From positions 6,170,001 to 6,234,000 of the forward strand of contig NZ_CP127294.1 in the NCBI RefSeq assembly GCF_030285625.1: a stretch of 64,000 nucleotides of DNA. Direction: 5' to 3'. The position numbers and the translations under genes are program-made. How positions within the stretch are numbered: the first letter of the stretch is position 1; each line of letters opens with the position of its first letter. The notes beneath the pieces were generated by a model. That model was not told where the DNA came from and ran no database searches. It was given only the letters and a program-made list of their open reading frames with translations. This document shows, piece after piece, positions 18,466-27,850 of this stretch. Origin of the DNA: Amycolatopsis sp. 2-15 (lineage in GTDB: Bacteria > Actinomycetota > Actinomycetes > Mycobacteriales > Pseudonocardiaceae).

Positions 18466-20247
18466 TTGACCGACGCAGGCGCCTCCATTTCGTCGCCGGA
18501 CAGGCTGGCGAACGCCAGGGAGCAGTTCTTGTCCACGGAGGAGGTCGACGCGGAAAGCGTCCGCAAGACGATCCTCGCTTCGTGGTGGCGGTCCCGGACG
18601 CACCGGGTGGCCGCTGACCAAGTGAAAACTCCGTACGTGGCCGATCCCAATCTCGAGACGCCGCTGCTGCAGAGCGCGGGCGCGGTGCTCGACGCGCTGG
18701 AGGACAAGCTCAGCGACCTCGCGGTGAGCGTGGTGCTCACCGACGACCAGGCGCTGGTGCTCGACCGCCGGACCGAAGACCGCGCCCTCGAGCGGTACCT
18801 CGACGGGGTGCAGCTCGCGCGCGGGTTCAGCTACGCCGAGGAGTTCGTGGGCACGAACGGGATCGGCACGGCCCTCGAAGGCAGGCAGGCGACCGCGGTG
18901 TTCGGTCACGAGCACTACGCGGAGAACCTCGACACGCTCGCGTGCGCCGGCGTGCCCATCCGCCACCCGATCTCGGGCCAGGTCCTCGGGCTGCTGGATC
19001 TCACGTGCTGGAAGAAGGACGCCGGCCCGCTGCTGCTGGCCTTGGCGAAGGCGACCGCGCACGACATCGAGACGGAGCTGACCAACCAGGTCGGCCTGCG
19101 CGAGCTGAGCCTCTTCTCGGCGTACCTGCGGGCGTGCCGGCGCGGGCAGGGGATCGTGCTCGCGGTCAACAACGACCTCGTGATGCTCAACGACCACGCC
19201 CGCCAGCTGCTCGTGCCCGAGGACCAGGCCGCGCTGCTGGCCCGCGCCGTGGAGGCGCTGAGCTCGCAGTCGGACCGCTCGCTGTCGATGGACCTGCCCA
19301 GCGGTGCCCGCGCGCGGCTGTCCTACACCCCGGTCTCGAGCGACGTCGGCCCGGCCGGCGGCGTCGTGCGGGCCCGGTTGCTGCAGGAGCCCGAGGTCGT
19401 GTCCGCGCGCATCGACACGCGCCAGCCTGTACTGCCCGGCATCGTCGGCACGGGCGCGTTGTGGGTGCGGGCGTGTCACTCGGTCGGCCGCTTCGCGCGC
19501 GACCGGAAGTGGACCGTGGTCGAGGGTGAACCCGGCAGCGGCAAGCTCGCCGTGGCCCGCGCCGCGCACTCCGGCTCGACGGCGAGCGCGCCGTGCGAGG
19601 TCGTGGAGCTCGACGGCATCAAGGCGGGGGAGTGGGAGGCTCCGGTGCGGCGGGCGCTGCTCAAAGGCCCGGGCACGGTAGTGTTCCGCCACCTGGACAA
19701 GCTTTCGCAGGAGGAGCAGCGGGCGCTGGCCGCGGTGCTGGACGACGCGCGGCTCGACGCCCGCGTGTGGGGCGTCGCGACGGTGTCGGAGGGTGAGCAG
19801 GACGGCCTCGACACCGACCTGATGCGCCACTTCCCGACGTCGGTCACCGTGCCGCCGCTGCGCCACCACATCGAGGACGTGCGTGTGCTCGTGCCGTTCC
19901 TGCTCGCGCAGCTGGGCAAGGGCCCGCTGCTGCACTGCTCGCCGGCCGCGCTGCAGCTGCTGCTGCGCAACGAGTGGCCGGGCAACGCCGCGCAGCTGCG
20001 GCAGGTGCTGCGCAAGGTCGTGCACACTCGCCGCGCGGGCGTGATCGAGCCCGAGGACCTGCCGCCGGAGTGCCGGACGGTCGTCAAGCGCGTGCTCAAC
20101 CCGCTGGAGTCGCTGGAGCGCGACGCGATCGTGCGCAGCCTCCTCGACGCCGACGGGAACAAGTCCCGCGCGGCCCACTCCCTCGGCATGTCGCGGGCCA
20201 CGATCTACCGCAAGATCCGCGACTACGGCATCGACATCCCGTCGTGA
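18466..20247 (+). CDS. GAF-Fis activator with degenerate AAA+ domain (AcoR/MimR-like)
   Basis: The 593-residue protein starts at a TTG with a strong GGGAGGTG site. An N-terminal signal-sensing/GAF part ([23 protein letters not shown]) is typical of AcoR-like regulators, and the C-terminus is a Fis helix-turn-helix ([25 protein letters not shown]). The central AAA+ domain keeps a Walker A-like GEPGSGK but lacks GAFTGA and has a degenerate Walker B, as expected in actinobacteria without sigma-54. By position and homology type it should activate prmABCD, as MimR does in Mycobacterium. Confidence 0.9.
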   Translation: MTDAGASISSPDRLANAREQFLSTEEVDAESVRKTILASWWRSRTHRVAADQVKTPYVADPNLETPLLQSAGAVLDALEDKLSDLAVSVVLTDDQALVLDRRTEDRALERYLDGVQLARGFSYAEEFVGTNGIGTALEGRQATAVFGHEHYAENLDTLACAGVPIRHPISGQVLGLLDLTCWKKDAGPLLLALAKATAHDIETELTNQVGLRELSLFSAYLRACRRGQGIVLAVNNDLVMLNDHARQLLVPEDQAALLARAVEALSSQSDRSLSMDLPSGARARLSYTPVSSDVGPAGGVVRARLLQEPEVVSARIDTRQPVLPGIVGTGALWVRACHSVGRFARDRKWTVVEGEPGSGKLAVARAAHSGSTASAPCEVVELDGIKAGEWEAPVRRALLKGPGTVVFRHLDKLSQEEQRALAAVLDDARLDARVWGVATVSEGEQDGLDTDLMRHFPTSVTVPPLRHHIEDVRVLVPFLLAQLGKGPLLHCSPAALQLLLRNEWPGNAAQLRQVLRKVVHTRRAGVIEPEDLPPECRTVVKRVLNPLESLERDAIVRSLLDADGNKSRAAHSLGMSRATIYRKIRDYGIDIPS

Positions 20248-20293
20248 GCCGTCTCACGTGGGGCGAAGCGATCGGGTGCGGGGAGGACGGCGC

Positions 20294-20836
20294 ATGATCG
20301 ACCTGGAGCACGACCACGGCGTCGCGGTGGTCCGGATGCACGAGAACCCTTGCGGGAGCATGGTTCCCGAGACTCTGGACCGGATCACCGCCGCGCTGGG
20401 CTACATCGGCGGCTCGTACGCGGTCGTCCTCACCGGCGGGCACGACGTGTTCGCCCGCGGCTTCGCCGGCGCGGCGGACCGGCTGGAGCGGGCCGTGCTC
20501 ACCATCGCGAACCACCCGAGCCCGGTCGTCGCCGCGATCGGCGGAGACGCGCTGGGTGCCGGCTACGCCTTGGCGGCGGCCGCCGACCTGCGCGTGATGG
20601 CGCAGGGGCGGCTCGGGCTCGGCGCGGCCGCGCACGTGCCGCCCGCCGTCGAGGCGGTGCTGCGCCGCCACGCGGGCCCGGTGTGGCGCACGGTCCGTTC
20701 GGGCGAGCGCACGTTCACGCCGGAGGCGGCACTCGTCGCCGGTCTGGTGGAAACGTGTTGTTCCCCAACCGATCTGCTGCACGTGGCCGTGGAGCGGGCG
20801 GCGCGGCTGGCCGGCGGGGCGAAGCAGTTCTGCTGA
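20294..20836 (+). CDS. Short enoyl-CoA hydratase/isomerase-family protein
   Basis: The 180-residue product has the crotonase core pattern (VRMHENPCGSMVPETL, VVLTGGHDVFARG, HPSPVVAAIGGDALGAGYALAAAADLRVM), but it is much shorter than the usual 250-270 residues and lacks the C-terminal trimerisation helices. Catalytic glutamates are not evident. It may be a degenerate or specialised crotonase. The start at 20294 follows GGGAGG; it trails the activator gene by 46 bases. Confidence 0.7.
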   Translation: MIDLEHDHGVAVVRMHENPCGSMVPETLDRITAALGYIGGSYAVVLTGGHDVFARGFAGAADRLERAVLTIANHPSPVVAAIGGDALGAGYALAAAADLRVMAQGRLGLGAAAHVPPAVEAVLRRHAGPVWRTVRSGERTFTPEAALVAGLVETCCSPTDLLHVAVERAARLAGGAKQFC

Positions 20837-20857
20837 GGCTCCACGCGGGCCCGGGCG

Positions 20858-21889
20858 TCAGTCGAACTCCTTGCGGATCTGCGGGAGCACCTCGGTGCCC
20901 AGCAGTTCGATCGCCTTCATCACCTTCGCGTGCGGCACGCCCGACCAGTCCATCTGCATGGCGTAGCGGTCGGCGCCGGTCAGCTTGCCGACGCTGATGA
21001 TGCGCTCCGCGACCTCGTTCGGGCTGCCGACGAACAGCGCGCGGGCGCCCTCGGTGTACTGGTCGTACTCGCGGCGCGTGGGCACGGCCCAGCCACGCGA
21101 GCGCGCGCCCCACTTCATCGTCTCGAGCCAGTACGGGTAGAAGGTTTCCTTGGCGTCCTGGGAGCGCTCGGCGACGAACCCGATGGCGCCCATGGTCACG
21201 TCGTGCTCGTCCTCGGCGTGCTCACCGGCCGCGGCGGCGCGGCGATAGAGGTCCACGAGCGGCGCGAAACGCTCCGGCTCGCCGCCGATCACGGCGTAGA
21301 CCACGGGCAGGCCGAGCAGCCCGGCGCGGATCGAGGACTCCGGATTGCCGCCGGTGCCGACGGAGATGCGCAGGCGCCGGCCGTACGGGCGAGGGTAGAT
21401 GTGCGCGTCGTTCAGCGGCGGGCGGAAGCGGCCCGACCAGGTGATCGGGTCCTCGCGGTCGATGCGCAGCAGGAGGGCGAGCTTCTCCTCGTACAGCTCG
21501 TCGTAGTCGCCGAGGTCGGCGCCGAAGAGCGGGAACGACTCGGTGAACGACCCGCGCCCGGCGAGCAACTCCGCCCGGCCGCGGCTGAGCTGGTCGAGCG
21601 TGGTGAACTGCTGGTATACGCGCACCGGGTCCTCGGTGGAGAGCACCGTGACCGCGCTCGCGAGCGTGATGTGCTCGGTGACGCTCGCCGCCGCGGCCAG
21701 CACGGTGGCGGGGTTCGAGATGGCGTAGTGCTCCAGGTGGTGCTCGCCCAGGCCGTAGAACCCGAGCCCGAGCTCGTCGGCGAGCTTGATGCGCTCCACC
21801 GTCTCGGCGAGCCGCTGCGCCACCGACACCTGTTCACCGGTCACCGGATCGGGCGTCCGGTCGCCGAAGCTGTAGATACCGAGTTCCAT
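20858..21889 (-). CDS. LLM-class (luciferase-like) flavin-dependent oxidoreductase
   Basis: A 343-residue luciferase-like TIM barrel: LGLGFYGLGEHHLEHYAISNP, TLDQLSRGRAELLAGRGSF, LRISVGTGGNPESS. It resembles the LLM proteins with an atypical probable-oxidoreductase motif rather than classical F420 enzymes; FMN or F420 use cannot be settled. The ATG at 21889 has GAGGAAG upstream. It is divergent from the L,D-transpeptidase gene. Confidence 0.85.
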   Translation of the reverse strand: MELGIYSFGDRTPDPVTGEQVSVAQRLAETVERIKLADELGLGFYGLGEHHLEHYAISNPATVLAAAASVTEHITLASAVTVLSTEDPVRVYQQFTTLDQLSRGRAELLAGRGSFTESFPLFGADLGDYDELYEEKLALLLRIDREDPITWSGRFRPPLNDAHIYPRPYGRRLRISVGTGGNPESSIRAGLLGLPVVYAVIGGEPERFAPLVDLYRRAAAAGEHAEDEHDVTMGAIGFVAERSQDAKETFYPYWLETMKWGARSRGWAVPTRREYDQYTEGARALFVGSPNEVAERIISVGKLTGADRYAMQMDWSGVPHAKVMKAIELLGTEVLPQIRKEFD

Positions 21890-22037
21890 GTCCACTTCCT
21901 CGCGAGATCCTGGCGTCGAACCTACCAGGCTTTGCTGACGCGTCAACATTTCGCGCCGGTAGTGTCTGCGGTCACGGACTCAACTTTCCCGCCCGCTCGC
22001 CCGTTGATCACGGTGGACCGGACGACAGGAGTTGCCG

Positions 22038-22559
22038 ATGCAGGCGAAGACCTTCGCGACGGGTGTGCTCGTGGCCGTCGCGGCCGCGCTGACGGCGTGC
22101 GCCGCACCGCAGGCGGCGACCACCCCGACGCCGCTGGCCGATACCTCGAGCCTCGCGCCCACCACCACCACCGAGATCACACCCACGTCGACCACTCCAC
22201 CGCCGCCGCCCCCGCCGTGCTCGGTCGGGACCGGCGCGTGCGCGAGCCTGTCGCTGCGGCTCGCGTGGCTGCTCAAGGACGGCGTGGTCGTGCACGGCCC
22301 GGTCGCGATGGAGCCGGGCGACGCGAGCCGGCCGACGCCCGTGGGCAGCTTCAAGGTGGCGTGGAAGGACAAGGTGCACACCAGCAGCGAGTACGGCGAC
22401 TCGATGCCCAACTCGGTGTTCTTCGCGGCCGGCGGGATCGCGTTCCACGCCGGGCCGTTGGACAAGCCCTCCCACGGCTGCATCCACCTGACCGACGCGG
22501 ACTCGGAGGTGTTCTTCGCCGGGCTGGCGGTGGGCGCGTCGGTCGAGGTGAAAGCCTGA
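22038..22559 (+). CDS. Lipoprotein L,D-transpeptidase (YkuD domain)
   Basis: The 173-residue protein has a lipoprotein signal peptide ending in a lipobox (ALTAC, Cys at about residue 19), a threonine/proline-rich linker (TTTTEITPTSTTPPPPPPP), and a YkuD catalytic domain with HAGPL...SHGCIHL containing the active-site His and Cys. Such enzymes make or remodel 3-3 peptidoglycan cross-links outside the membrane. Convergent with the flavoprotein gene 16 bases downstream. Confidence 0.85.
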   Translation: MQAKTFATGVLVAVAAALTACAAPQAATTPTPLADTSSLAPTTTTEITPTSTTPPPPPPPCSVGTGACASLSLRLAWLLKDGVVVHGPVAMEPGDASRPTPVGSFKVAWKDKVHTSSEYGDSMPNSVFFAAGGIAFHAGPLDKPSHGCIHLTDADSEVFFAGLAVGASVEVKA

Positions 22560-22575
22560 TCAGTCCACTATGGAC

Positions 22576-23871
22576 TCAGGGTCGGCGGTGCGGTACTTCC
22601 GGGGAATCCGTGTCGAGCGGCACGGAAGAGCCTCGGACCAGTCCCAGTTGGACGGTCGGGCGCCGGCTCACCGTCGCGAGCGCCCAGCCGGTGACGGTGC
22701 GCAGGCGGTTGCCCGGCATCGCCAGCAGGTGGTACGCGCGGGTCACGATCTTCGCGGGCCAGCCTTTCAGTGGCACGTGCAACGGGTTGGCCGCCGCGCG
22801 GCCCGCGCCCAGGTCGACCACGAACCCGAGGTCGTGGTGGCGGTAGGTGCCGGGGCGGCCGTACCCGAGTGACGCGGCGACGTTGGCCCCCGCGAGCTTG
22901 CCCTGGCGTTCCGCGTGCTGCGCGGTCATGGCCGTGTACTCACCGGGCCGCGTCAGGTCGGGTACGGCCGCGACGTCGCCGCACGCGAACACGTCCGGGT
23001 AGCCCGGCACGCCGAGCTGCGCGGTCACGACGACGCGGCCCTTGGCTGTGGGCAGGCCGACGTCGGCGACGAGTGGGTCGGGCCGCACCCCGACGCACCA
23101 CACGAGCGACCGGGTCGGGACGCGTTCTCCCGTGGTGAGCGTGACGGCGGCGGCGGTGGCGTCCTTCACCGACGTCTTCGTCAGCACCTCGACGCCGCGC
23201 TCGCGCAGCACCGCGTCGGCGGTCCGGCCCAGCCGCGGCGACAGCTCGGGCAGCACCCGGTCGGCGATGTCGAGCAGCAGCCAGCGCACCGGCTGTCCCG
23301 TGAGCTCGGGGTGGCGCGCGACGAGCGCGTCGGTGAACGCCGGGCCCTGCACCGCGACCTCGGTGCCGGTGTAGCCGGCGCCCACGACCACGAACGTGCA
23401 GCGAGCCGTGCGTTCCTCAGGGTCGTCGGCCGCGGCGGCGAGCTCGATCTGACGGGTGATGTGGTCGCGCAGGTAGAGCGCCTCCGGCACCCCGCGGAAG
23501 CCGTGGGCGATCTCGGCGACGCCGGGGATCGGCAGCAGCTTGTTCACGCTGCCGGCGGCGAGCACGAGCCGGTCGTAGGACAGCTCGTGGTCGCGGTCCT
23601 CGGGATCGGTGTAGCTCACCGTGTGCGCGTCGAAGTCCACAGTGGTCACCGTGCCGAGCGCGAGCCGCACGCCGCGCAGCGTGCCCGGGATCGAGACGGT
23701 GATGTTGCGCGGGTCGAGCAGCCCGGCCGCGACCTCCGGCAGCAGGGGCAGGTAGAGGAAGTAGTCGGTGGGGTTGACCACCACCACTTCCACGTCGTCG
23801 CCCGCGGTCCTGCGCAGCCGCTTGGCCGCGTTGTACCCGGCGAACCCGCCCCCGACGATCACGACCCGCAT
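22576..23871 (-). CDS. NADH dehydrogenase type II-like FAD/NAD oxidoreductase
   Basis: The 431-residue flavoprotein begins MRVVIVGGGFAGYNAAKRL (FAD dinucleotide fold). It has an NAD motif VVVGAGYTGTEVA at about residue 165 and the second FAD motif VFACGDVAAVPD near 300. Membrane-binding C-terminal amphipathic segments are present. This is the NDH-2 layout, passing electrons from NADH to quinone without proton pumping; a less specific pyridine nucleotide oxidoreductase is the alternative. GGAGGAGA precedes the ATG at 23871. Confidence 0.85.
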   Translation of the reverse strand: MRVVIVGGGFAGYNAAKRLRRTAGDDVEVVVVNPTDYFLYLPLLPEVAAGLLDPRNITVSIPGTLRGVRLALGTVTTVDFDAHTVSYTDPEDRDHELSYDRLVLAAGSVNKLLPIPGVAEIAHGFRGVPEALYLRDHITRQIELAAAADDPEERTARCTFVVVGAGYTGTEVAVQGPAFTDALVARHPELTGQPVRWLLLDIADRVLPELSPRLGRTADAVLRERGVEVLTKTSVKDATAAAVTLTTGERVPTRSLVWCVGVRPDPLVADVGLPTAKGRVVVTAQLGVPGYPDVFACGDVAAVPDLTRPGEYTAMTAQHAERQGKLAGANVAASLGYGRPGTYRHHDLGFVVDLGAGRAAANPLHVPLKGWPAKIVTRAYHLLAMPGNRLRTVTGWALATVSRRPTVQLGLVRGSSVPLDTDSPEVPHRRP

Positions 23872-23976
23872 CACGTCTCCTCCCTGTACGGCTGTGTTGC
23901 TGTACGGCTGCCCGGACACGCGGCGGTCACCCGGCGGCGGCGGGCGGCGACCCGCGTGCCGCCGGCCGGGTGGGCC

Positions 23977-24390
23977 TCAGCCCTGCGGCTGCGTGATGTT
24001 GACCATCCAGCCGATGCCGAACTTGTCGACGCACATGCCGAACTCGTCGCCCCACATCTGCTTTTCCAGCGGCACCGCGACATTGCCGCCGTCGGAGAGC
24101 TTGGCCCAGTAACCGCGCAGCTGGTCGCCGTCGTCGCCGCTGAGGCTCACCGAGATGTTGGTGCCGGGGTTGTGGTCCATGCCCGGCGGCGTGTCGGCCC
24201 CCATCAACGTGAACCCGTTCTCGGTCTCCAGCTGAGCGTGCATGATGTTGTTCGCCGCTGGTGAGTCCGGCATGCCGGACTCACCGAACGTGTTCACGGT
24301 CAGCGTCCCGCCGAACACGTCCCGGTAGAACTCCATCGCCTGCCGGGCGTCGTCGCGGAAGCTGATGTACGGGTTGAGGATCGAAGCCAC
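23977..24390 (-). CDS. VOC-family (PhnB-like glyoxalase/bleomycin resistance) protein
   Basis: The 137-residue protein opens ASILNPYISFRDDARQAMEFYRDVFGG and includes HAQLETENGFTLMGADTP and WGDEFGMCVDKFGIGWMVN, the PhnB-type VOC pattern. Function in this branch is generally unknown (often annotated 3-demethylubiquinone methyltransferase-like). GTG at 24390 has AAGGAGTGTCCG just upstream. Confidence 0.85.
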   Translation of the reverse strand: MASILNPYISFRDDARQAMEFYRDVFGGTLTVNTFGESGMPDSPAANNIMHAQLETENGFTLMGADTPPGMDHNPGTNISVSLSGDDGDQLRGYWAKLSDGGNVAVPLEKQMWGDEFGMCVDKFGIGWMVNITQPQG

Positions 24391-24566
24391 CGGACACTCC
24401 TTCGTCGTGGACGGGAATGAATCCTCGCAGAAGACGAAGGGGCGGACAATGGGGTCGCTCCGGCGGGTGAAGAAATCGCATTTCCGTAACGGGAGCCACT
24501 GCCGTGAAAGCCGAGATTTCCGTTGCCGTGTGGCGATTTCCGGTGTGTTCGGTGAAAAGATTTCGA

Positions 24567-25364
24567 TTATTGCCGTGCTTGCGGGTCGGCGGTGAGTTTT
24601 CCGCGAAGTTGTTCCAGGGTCTGCGACAGCAGGCGCGAGACGTGCATCTGGGAAATGCCCACACGGTCGGCGATCTGCGTTTGCGTGAGACCGCCGAAGA
24701 AGCGCATCACGAGGATCGCGCGTTCGCGTGGGGGCAGGTCGCGCAGCAGCGGTTCCAGTGCCTCGTGGTTTTCGATGTGCTCGAGTTCCGCGTCTTCCTC
24801 GCCGAGAGTGTCCGCGAGCGACAGGGCTTCCGCGTCGTCGTGCACGGGCTTGTCGACCGACAGCGTCTGGTAGGCGTTGCCGGCGATCAGACCTTCGTGC
24901 ACTTCGGCGACGTCGAGCCCCAAATGCTCCGCGAGCTCCGTCGGAGTGGGTGCGCGGCCGAGGGTCTGCGACAACGCGCTCGAGCCGTGGCTCAGCGACA
25001 GGTGCAGTTCCTTCAGCCGACGCGGTACGCGCACGGACCATCCCGTGTCACGGAAGTGGCGGCGGATCTCACCCATGATCGTGGGCACGGCGAAGGACAG
25101 GAAGTCCGGGCCGCGGTCCGGGGTGAACCGGTCGATCGCGTTGATCAGCCCGATGCGGCCCACCTGCACGAGGTCTTCGCGGGGCTCGCCGCGGCCGGTG
25201 AAGCGCGTGGCGATGTGCTCGGCGACCGGGAGGAACTCCGTCACGAGCTGTTCGCGCAGACGCGGGCGGCGCGGATCGTCCGCGTCGAGGGCGGCGAACT
25301 CTTCGAACAGCGGCACCGTGTGGGCGTATTCGTCACGGCGCCGGGTGATCGGCTGCTGGTTCAC
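24567..25364 (-). CDS. SigB/SigF-family RNA polymerase sigma factor
   Basis: A 265-residue group 3 sigma factor: region 2 (EHIATRFTGRGEPREDLVQVGRIGLINAIDRF), region 3 (GRAPTPTELAEHLGL), region 4 (LPPRERAILVMRFFGGLTQTQIADRVGISQMHVSRLL). This matches SigB/SigF stress or development sigma factors, which are held by RsbW-type anti-sigma factors. GTG at 25364 overlaps the stop of the anti-sigma gene (GTGA), the classical rsbW-sig arrangement. Confidence 0.93.
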   Translation of the reverse strand: MNQQPITRRRDEYAHTVPLFEEFAALDADDPRRPRLREQLVTEFLPVAEHIATRFTGRGEPREDLVQVGRIGLINAIDRFTPDRGPDFLSFAVPTIMGEIRRHFRDTGWSVRVPRRLKELHLSLSHGSSALSQTLGRAPTPTELAEHLGLDVAEVHEGLIAGNAYQTLSVDKPVHDDAEALSLADTLGEEDAELEHIENHEALEPLLRDLPPRERAILVMRFFGGLTQTQIADRVGISQMHVSRLLSQTLEQLRGKLTADPQARQ

Positions 25365-25813
25365 CTGGCCGTCCCCGGACCCAGCTCGAGGTGGATCGCC
25401 AGGGTGTGACCGACGGCGCGGGGAGCCGGGGTGCTGGTGACCGACACGGCGGTGGCCAGCGTCGTGAGCACATGCCAGCCGAAGCTGTGCTCGCTCGGCA
25501 GCCGCGCATGGCCGGTGGGGGTCTCCACGGTGATCGCGATGCCCTCGGGTGCCACGCGGAACCGGCACGTCATCGTCTCACCGAGGTCGGCGAGCTCCAC
25601 GAGCTGCGCGCAGGCCTCGTCCACGGCCATCTTCGCGTCGGCGATCGCGTCGAGGCCGTAGTCGGCGCGCGCGGCCACGGCCTGGGCCAGCATTCGCACG
25701 AGCGGGATCTGCCCGGTCTCGGCGGGCAGACGCAGCTCGATCACCTCGTCGAGCAGGTGGTCGACCGCCGGCATCCCGTGGCTCGGCGAGCTGCCGGCTG
25801 CTTCGTTCTCCAT
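25361..25813 (-). CDS. RsbW-like anti-sigma factor (GHKL serine kinase fold)
   Basis: The 150-residue protein has an RsbW-type ATPase/kinase fold: LPAETGQIPLVRMLAQAVAARADYGLDAIADAKMAVDEACAQLVELA, with the N-box glutamate in VDEAC. It lacks strong G-box glycines (HSFGWHVLTTLA is weak), so ATP use may be altered. It is coupled to the sigma factor gene and should bind it. STAS proteins nearby are candidate antagonists. Confidence 0.85.
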   Translation of the reverse strand: MENEAAGSSPSHGMPAVDHLLDEVIELRLPAETGQIPLVRMLAQAVAARADYGLDAIADAKMAVDEACAQLVELADLGETMTCRFRVAPEGIAITVETPTGHARLPSEHSFGWHVLTTLATAVSVTSTPAPRAVGHTLAIHLELGPGTAR

Positions 25814-25822
25814 GGGCCCCGG

Positions 25823-25848
25823 TTACCCACTCGGTCCCGCTTCGACAC
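25823..25848 (-). promoter_or_regulatory. Candidate SigB/F-type promoter before the anti-sigma gene
   Basis: On the minus strand GTGT (25848-25845), 16 bases, then GGGTAA (25828-25823) resembles the GTTT-N15/17-GGGTAT stress promoter. The -10 ends ten bases before the ATG at 25813, so the transcript would be nearly leaderless. This would make the rsbW-sig pair autoregulated. Weak because the -35 differs by one base. Confidence 0.35.
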
Positions 25849-26029
25849 CTCGGTTGTTTCACGAACCGGGCGGTGCGGGGGAGCGGCACCGCGTGTCGGA
25901 CAGGTGATCGGGATGCAGTAATGTCGCCCGCGGACCCGTTAAAGCGCTAGCGGCCAGTGGTGGCGCGCGCCCGGGTCTTGCCTGGTCAGCTGCGCCCTTC
26001 AAGCACACAAGAGAAGGGGCCCGGGAGAC

Positions 26030-26761
26030 ATGACCGGCGGCCAGGAACGGCTATCCGCGCGGCTTGACGAAGTCACCGTGGCGATGGAGTCGCTGACCGC
26101 GATGCTCGACCACCAGGAACTCGATCTCGGCCAGATGCTGCAGGCGGTCTGCGAGCACGTGGTCGGTGTGGTGGCAGGGGCGGACATGGCCAGCATCACG
26201 TTGGTGCGCGACGGGGTCGCGGAGACCGTCGCCAGCACCGACCAGCGCGCGGTGAACTTCGACCGCGAGCAGTACCGCATCGGCGACGGGCCGTGCCTGC
26301 GCGCGGCCGAGACCGGCGCGCCCGTGCGGGTCGGGGTCGGGGCGGTGGCCGACCAGTGGCCGCAGTTCGCGTCGGCCGCCGACGAGCTCGGCGTGGCGAG
26401 CTTCCTCGCCGCCCCGCTCACCGTCGACGGCGACATGAGCGGCGCGATGAACCTGTTCGGGTTCGGCGAACACGGGTTCAGCGACCTCGAGGTGAAAATC
26501 CTGGAGCTCTACACCGCCACGGTGGTGTTCGGCCTGCGCAGCGCGCGGCGCTACTTCGACGCGCAGGAGCTGGTGGCGCAGCTCAATCGCGCGCTGGAGA
26601 CGCGATCCGTGATCGACCAGGCCAAAGGCATCCTGATGGCCGCCCACCGCATCACCGCCGAAGAGGCGTTCCAACGGCTCGTGAAGCGTTCGCAGGACGG
26701 AAACCGCAAGCTCTACGACGTGGCGGCCGAGTTCGTGGCCGCCGTGTCCAGTTTTACCTGA
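26030..26761 (+). CDS. GAF- and ANTAR-domain regulator
   Basis: Residues 20-170 form a GAF sensor (DLGQMLQAVCEHVVG, ASITLVRDG, YRIGDGPCLRAAETGAPVRV, GVASFLAAPL). The C-terminus is an ANTAR RNA-binding domain (SVIDQAKGILMAAHRITAEEAFQRLVKRSQDGNRKL). ANTAR proteins bind paired hairpins in mRNA leaders and prevent termination. The target is not evident here; the upstream 216-base gap and the leader of the next gene were looked at without a convincing dual hairpin. GGGCCCGGGAGA precedes the ATG. Confidence 0.92.
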   Translation: MTGGQERLSARLDEVTVAMESLTAMLDHQELDLGQMLQAVCEHVVGVVAGADMASITLVRDGVAETVASTDQRAVNFDREQYRIGDGPCLRAAETGAPVRVGVGAVADQWPQFASAADELGVASFLAAPLTVDGDMSGAMNLFGFGEHGFSDLEVKILELYTATVVFGLRSARRYFDAQELVAQLNRALETRSVIDQAKGILMAAHRITAEEAFQRLVKRSQDGNRKLYDVAAEFVAAVSSFT

Positions 26762-26845
26762 CCCCGCCCCGCGCGGGTACGCGTGCCCGCGCGCGACACT
26801 GGGTATGTCCCTGAGGGGGACTCAGTCCGGAAGCGGGTGAACCAC

Positions 26846-27379
26846 ATGGTGCAAGTGCGGGTCCAGGGTCTCGCCGTCGTCGCCCAGGAGGTGGCGCCGG
26901 TGGTGCTGCTGCGCGAGGAGACGGGGCAGCGCCGCTGGCTGGCCATCACCATCGGCGCGCCGGAGGCGCAGGAACTGGCCGCCGCGCAGGAGCAGGTGAC
27001 CTCGGCCCGGCCGGGCACGGTCGAGCTCATCCTCGAGGTGGTGTCGGCGTTCGGGAGGCACGTGACGAGCGTCGAGGTCACCGAGCTGCGCGACAGCATC
27101 TTCCACGCCGACCTGGTGCTCTCGGACGGCGCGCGCGTCTCGGCGCGGCCCAGCGACGCGATCGCGGTGGGGCTGCGCGCCCACGCACCCATCGACGTCG
27201 CCGAGGCTGTCCTCGCCGAGGCCGCGGTGGACGTGACGGTGGCCGGTGGCGAGGACCCGGCCGAAGCGCTCGGCGGGGAGCCGGGTGTGGGCACCGAGGA
27301 CGAGATCCGCCAGTTCCGCGACCTGCTCGACGAGGTCAGCCCCGACGACTTCCGCGACCCCGGAACCGGGCCCGCCTGA
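26846..27379 (+). CDS. Bifunctional nuclease (BFN/DUF151) family protein
   Basis: The 177-residue protein has the BFN core: RWLAITIGAPEAQELAAAQ (usual LPIxIGxxEA), STVEL-like PGTVELILEVVSAFG, FHADLVLSDGARVSARPSDAIAVGLRA. The SxRPSDAIALA signature is well conserved. In plants family members have RNase/DNase activity; in actinobacteria the role is unknown. The C-terminal 35 residues are acidic and end with DEVSPDDFRDPG. A GTG at 26837 is an alternative start. Confidence 0.85.
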   Translation: MVQVRVQGLAVVAQEVAPVVLLREETGQRRWLAITIGAPEAQELAAAQEQVTSARPGTVELILEVVSAFGRHVTSVEVTELRDSIFHADLVLSDGARVSARPSDAIAVGLRAHAPIDVAEAVLAEAAVDVTVAGGEDPAEALGGEPGVGTEDEIRQFRDLLDEVSPDDFRDPGTGPA

Positions 27380-27550
27380 GCGGGAATAGCGATCGCCGCT
27401 CGTGATGTTGAACGAGTCGGCCGATGCGCTTCGTGTCCGCCGGGCTCACCCCTCGTCGAAGCGGTGCTCCGTCCGGCTGTCTCAGGCATCCGGCCGGCGT
27501 CGCGTCGTGCGAACCGCCGAGAGGCGGGCACAGCGCACCGGCCCCGAGAC

Positions 27551-27585
27551 GATGGCCCCCGACCTGGCTCCGGTCGGGGGCCATC
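27551..27585. terminator. Bidirectional hairpin terminator
   Basis: Arms 27551-27564 (GATGGCCCCCGACC) and 27572-27585 are perfect 14-base complements with a 7-base loop (TGGCTCC). It lies between the BFN gene (plus) and the small minus-strand gene ending at 27610. Confidence 0.85.
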
Positions 27586-27609
27586 CTCGTGTCCGGGGAG
27601 GATCTTCGC

Positions 27610-27795
27610 TCAGCCGCGCAGCTGCGGCGGCTCACCGTCCACGCCGAGGTCGACCTCCGCGTCGAAGGCGTTGTGCTCGCGCGCGGCCACCGGCTGGGCG
27701 ACGTCGGTCCCGAGGTCGAAGCCGGCGTGCCGGGCGGCTTCGGCGAGTCCGTCGTTCTCGTCGGACTCGTGCCGGTGGTGGTGGCGCTCGATCAT
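27610..27795 (-). CDS. Small hypothetical protein, about 61 residues
   Basis: From the ATG at 27795 the product reads MIERHHHRHESDENDGLAEA and later FDLGTDVAQPVAAREHNAF and AEVDLGVDGEPPQ. The acidic, histidine-rich, low-hydrophobicity sequence suggests a small cytosolic protein. It follows the LLM gene on the same strand by 55 bases. A 5' extension to 27831 is possible. Family not recognised. Confidence 0.45.
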   Translation of the reverse strand: MIERHHHRHESDENDGLAEAARHAGFDLGTDVAQPVAAREHNAFDAEVDLGVDGEPPQLRG

Positions 27796-27850
27796 CCCGA
27801 CATCTTCGGCACTCCGGACCCCGGCGGGCAACCAACGGAGGGTGAACGCG

